Assembly (NCBI GenBank): GCA_964030475.1
Contig: CAXIPT010000009.1
Coordinates: 4,135,286-4,199,285, forward strand
Origin: Tethya wilhelma
Taxonomy: Eukaryota; Porifera; Demospongiae; Tethyida; Tethyidae
DNA: 64,000 nucleotides
Direction: 5' to 3'
Shown one piece after another: positions 38,201-44,200 of this stretch. Within the stretch, counting starts at the first letter, position 1. Each line of letters begins with the position of its first letter. The notes below the pieces were generated by a model. The model was given only the letters and a program-made list of their open reading frames with translations, did not search any database and was not told the origin of the DNA. The position numbers and the translations under genes were made by a program.

Positions 38201-41200
38201 CTGTTTATTTCCACATGGTATCGCATATCAGCTCCCTTTAGCTATAGAATAGATCCTGAGGTAAGCATTTAATTAATTAACAAGTCGTAATTATTTTGCA
38301 TTCTATTCATGCATTGGTTGTGCACAGTTTCTTTTTCTACACTGACTCACTAACCTGCATGCCCCCTCCCCCAAATTTTAAGCCAATGGTGGTGCATTCC
38401 CTTACTCAGAGTTAGTATCCAATTCATTCAGTGATGGCCAATTATTGCTCTTACTCAAATACCATTGTATTAATTTTATTCTATTTATCATCTTTTTAAA
38501 TAATTTTTTTCTTCAATTTTAGCTGGAAAACACATTCCAAGTTGCACTAGCCACTGATGGTACTAGATCCCTTGTCTTCTTCATCTATTCTGATATTCAA
38601 TGGGGAGAGTATAGTAACATGGGATTCAGGAATGCAAATGGAACTGATGAATTCATGCTTCCAGGTGCTCTTACTAGTGAAACAGTTGAAATTGGGATGA
38701 CTAGCAACATTGATCGGCCTGGACTGTATATATTTCAAGTTGATGGTAAGTGCTAGCTTTGCTTGACTATATTTAAGTTAAGCAATGATAATACATTGTT
38801 GCATGCATTTTTTTTTCTTTTTTGTTTGTTTGTTTGTTTGTGATACATACTAGTCTCTATTATCTATGATTGGAGTATATATGTATTTACAGTCGAACCT
38901 CCAATAGCAGACCCTCCGAGAAGCGGACAACCTCCATAGAGTAGACACAGTCTATGGCACAGATGTAAATTACCATTGTCATAGTACTTAAGCAACCTCC
39001 GAGAAGCGGACGCTTCTCGATTCAGGACAGCAGACAAAAGCTGTGCTCCCAACGTGTCTTTGCCATACAAATTTGTCTTCAAATAATGGACACTCAGGAA
39101 ACCACACCCCAAATATTATGCTTCAGACGTAAAATTGAGAGTGTCTGCACTTAAAAACGCGGTCAATATTTTTTAACCTTATGATGAGCAATGATGAAAA
39201 CATTGAAAAGAAGCCTTTCTAAAGCAACTAGATGAACAAACTAAACACAGATTGTTTTCTGTTTACCTTTAGGTAGCTAGCAACTAGCTCTTCACTGTCT
39301 ATGAGTTAAATATAACATTTTTACTCAGCCAATATTCTTCTCTCAAAGTGCATATCCATGCATGTCCCCTCAGGCCTGGCATTTGATCCTCAGCAACATT
39401 ATGATAATAGTACGCCCATAAATGGATAATTGATGCCTAATTTAGTGAACCTCCTAGATAGGGACAACCTCCGAAGAGAGGACAAAAGTCCCGCTCCCAA
39501 AGTGTCCTTTAATTGTTCGGAGCTTCAACTGTATACACTATAAGTTTCAAAGCTTTCCAGCTTGTGTTTAGAGGCCTATATGTATACAATGATCGTAACA
39601 AGCATCAAGGAATGTAGTACCCACAAAAAAAATTACTACTCTTGTTCTCTGACTGGAAATCAGTTTCATGAAGTTATAATGATTATAGTGTAGGAATGGG
39701 CAGGACAGTAAAAAGTATTGGAACAAGGCATGGTCTCAATTTCGGCACATGACTACTTCATTTTTATCCTTGATCCCTCAAATAGGTCCTCAGTGTCATA
39801 AATGCAATGATCTGCATAATAGTATAGTGGTACGATAGCTTATTAATTATTGCATTGGTTCAAATTCCTACTGGCTAAGCAGTGAGTAAACTATAACAGA
39901 CAGGTAACTGACTAGACAGCCGGGTAAGAGTTGGATATAAAAATGAAGTAGTCATGTGCCGAAATTGAGACCATGCCTTGTTCCAATACTTTTTACCGTC
40001 CTGCCCATTCCTACACTACTTATTTTTTTTTGAAATTTTTATATACTACTTGTTTATTCACTTTTTTCAACACTATACAGTGTGGAGACAAATAGAGACT
40101 GGTTAGTCCCTACAAAAAGCCTGAGTAGCAGCTACATGTACTACATTATACTGAAGAATCTAATGCGCATGCGCATAATAATGCCACGTGGATAATGACC
40201 TTTGAACTCTACCTACAAAGATGGCTGCATTGTTGTACATGAATTNGAAATTGAGACATGCCTTGTTCCAATGCTTTTTACCGCACTGCCCATTCCTACA
40301 CTACTTATTTTTTTGAAATTTTTACTACTTGTTCATTCACTTTTTCAACACTACAGTGTGGAAACTATTAGAGACTGGTTAGTCCCTACAAAAAGCTTGA
40401 GTAGCAGCTATACACTGGAGGAGGCTAATGCGCATGCGCATAATAATGCCACGTGGACAGATAATTAATGACCTTTAAACTCTAATTGCAAAGATGGCTG
40501 CATTGTAGTACATGAATTTATACACTAAGTTTCAAAGCTTTCTAGTTTCTGTTTAGGCCTATTTATGATGAAAACGAGTATCAAGGAATGTAGTACCCAT
40601 GAAAAGAACTTACTTTGTGCTATCAAAGTTGGCTCAACACATTCTGGTTCCGGCTCTGGAAATCCTTTTCAAGTAAGTCAGTCAGAAAGTACGTAAGTAC
40701 GTTAGGAGAACAAAAATGGCACTGTTGTGGCCAGTGGCGGATCCAGGGGTGGTTCACAGGGTTCCAAGGAACCCCCCTTTCAGCTGAGACCTCGCATTAT
40801 AATTAACTGTGCAGATTGGAAAAGGCCAAGCTGGAACCCTCCTTTCAACTTAAAACTACTAAAAGCAACTCAAAATCACGCTGAATATTAGTCTTTTGTG
40901 AAAAATATAGAGTTTCTGTCTCTTTCTTGCCGTTTTTTTCTTCCATTCAGGCTTTTTGGCAAAATTTTAGCTGCACGAGCGCTAAAGGGGCGGGGCTGTT
41001 GGGACCAGAAGTGGGCGTGGCTACGCAAAATTTTTCGCGCGCTCCGCGCGCATTGATTAGAACCCCCCTATTCAATTTCCTAGATCCGCCACTGGTGGCT
41101 TCCCACTAGCGCTCTCTACGAGTGCTGAGGAAACTTTTTGCGAGTTTTAGGCCTTGCATACAGTAGGTAATCTGTCAGTAAGAGCCTCTGAACAACTTTG

Positions 41201-44200
41201 AAGGTTTAATTTTATTTGACTAGATTTTTATAGTGGCCAACATTTTGTATGGTGTCTATGGGACAGTCGACCCATTCCTACTATACGTACTACCGTACGT
41301 ATGATACCAGCCTCTATTCTCTATGATTAAAGTACATGCATTATATAGTTTCAAAGCTTTCCAGCTATTGTTATAGGCCTATATGTATACAATGATAACC
41401 AGTATCAATGAATATGTAGTACCTATGAAAAAAAAATGCTATTCTGGTTCTCTGAAAATCATTTTAATGAAGTTATGATAATCTATATGGAAAAATTGGG
41501 CATTCCAATACAGTTGGTATTCTGTCAGAATTACTAGAGAGCCTTGAGCAGTTTTGAAGACTTAACACTTTTACTATAGATTTTTAATATGATGATATGA
41601 TACGTAGACATTTTGTGTCTACGGGGCATTCAGTCAGCCAATTGAAGGGTCTATGTTGACTGCCAAAGGTGTGAGAGGGCAGGTAATAGAGACCCAGTAA
41701 ATTCTAATGGAGTCTAAAAATAGTACAATTAAACCACAAAACCAGATATACCAACTGCACACGCAGTTTCCATGCTGGTCATGTAGAATAACACATGTAA
41801 TGAGCACAGGCCGCATGGCCATGGCATGCAGTGACACTGATTGAATATCAAAGAAGAGCGAAGTTTATGCAATAATTTTACTTAGTAGCCTCAGCAGAAA
41901 TTATGGTTATCAACTTTCCTCTAACATTAAACTTAATTGAAGGTGAGGATCTTGAAGGGCATGTATGCCTTGTTCATAACTGTCCTGCTAGCAACATATA
42001 GTTGTCTAGGAGTCTGAGGAGTGGATGCCGGAGATATAAGAGCATGTCTTTGAGGACTAGCCATTCAGTCAGACTCGGCCATTCTGTGCAAGTATACGAG
42101 CTACCAGACTATACCGTATTACTTCATGATACAACCATCTATATTTAGTATATCCAGTCTCTCCATTTAAATTTTACTGGATACATGTATAGCCCTGGTT
42201 CAGCCCATTCCTACTATACGTACAACCATATGTATGATTTTATAGCAGTATAACTTTGTATAGCATAATATTATTCCTGTCTTGGATCGATTATACACAC
42301 CATAATGTATGTAATTATAATATTATGGCATGCTCACTTCTGCATGCCTATTGGTAGTCAGTATAAGCCTCAATGATTATGTGTGGAAATTTTCAGGACT
42401 CGCTATTTGCAACAAGGCTTGTCTCAATGGAGGTACATGCTCAAATGGAAGTGAATGCTTGTGTACCCCAGGATGGACTGGAAGCACCTGTGAAACTGGT
42501 ATGTAGATAATGAGACTACAATAATTATAACCTAATTATAGTGGTTAAGTACATGCAATCGTATACAGTAACCACTGCCCATTCTGAACAATAAACAATA
42601 GTTAATTGATATGGTGTCTGATCAAAGAAATACGGTAGCATTTGTATTATTATATTATTATAATCTAACCACTCTGCCTGATAATTAATTATTAATAATA
42701 ATAATTATAATTATGCATAATAATAATTATTATGATTGTATGTAGCTCTGTGTGATGTGGACTGTGCTAACGGTGGGGAGTGTGTTGGAGTAAATCAGTG
42801 TTCATGTACACCACAATGGACTGGGGTGACTTGTGAAACACGTAAGTTTCGGTAGCTAGCACCTCAATATCACTAGTACTATTGTCACTGGGTCACCTTA
42901 CATACACAAAATGATTACACCCTGTCCATGTAGTCATTGAGAATGATAAACTCTATTATCATACGTACGGTAGTACGTATAGTAGGAATGGGCCGTATGT
43001 CCCATAGACACAATACAAAATGTTGGCCACCATAAAAATCTAACAAAACTGAGTTTAGCTTTCAAGCTTGGCCAGAAGCTTTTCTAGACAGATTACCAAC
43101 AGTATATAACGCCTAAGGTGGCAGATACTTTCCTAAGCACTCGTAGCAGAGCGCCAGTCAGAAACTACACCCACGCAATTTTGTTCTCACTCACTGACTT
43201 ACTTGAACGAGATTTCCAGGAAAACAAAAGACATTGAGGCGTGTTTGAATACACGAAGTAACTTCTTTTCATCCGGACTAGCGTCTTTTACACTCGTTTA
43301 CTGCCTATATATGTCAAAACAAGATTTAGAAATTTGGCCTATAAATTTGTGTACTTCAGTGCAGCCATCTTTTGTAGGTAGAGTTCAAAGGTCGTCATCC
43401 ACGTGGCATTCATCACGCATGCGCATTAGCCTAGTTTAGCTTTATGAAAAGTTACTGCTACTCAAGCTTTTTGTAGGGACTAACCAGTCTCTGATAGTCT
43501 CCACACTTTAGTGTTGAGAAAAAGTGAATGAACAAATATAGTAAAAATTTTATAAAAATTAGCAGTGTAGGAATGGGCAGTGCTGTAAAAAGTAAGGAAA
43601 CAAGGCATGCATGTCGCAATTTCGGCACATGACTACTTCATTTTTATGTCTAAATCTTGCAGTTTTGAGGGTTAACTAAAACAATTGACATTTCGTAGGT
43701 TGCCTGCTTATGTACTTTATCTAACTTACTATAGCTAACATATTCTGTGATTGGCTTGCACGATCTATGACATCAAGCCATTATTATAATCATTGAATAT
43801 CAATGGGCATGTACAACATTGTTTGAACCATATCAGTATTTATCATATATGACTGGATGCATGAGGAATCGAAATGAAAATGAAGTAGTCATGTGCCGAA
43901 ATTGCGACATGCATGCCTTGTTTCCTTACTTTTTACAGCACTGCCCATTCCTACACTGCTAATTTTTATAAAATTTTTACTATACTTGTACTGATCTGTA
44001 TGAGTTAAACTGGCACTTGCATTTGCATAAATTTAAGTTAATTACCAGCAAACAGAACATTGAAGTTGCAATGAACTTGTATGCATGCATATGGGACACA
44101 ATGCACTACATGGATAGTCATTCACTATATCAGTGGCAAACATGGCCTGTATCATACGTACGGTAGTACGTATAGTAGGAATGGGCCGACTGCCCCATAG

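Larger units (their letters stand above)
38746..42396. other. Gene 1 intron 16
   Basis: Non-coding, 3651 bp, mostly mobile DNA: pogo-like 38890-39531, composite 39688-41304 with a nested element, and an older diverged composite fragment around 39538-39690 and 41305-41650. Confidence 0.55.
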
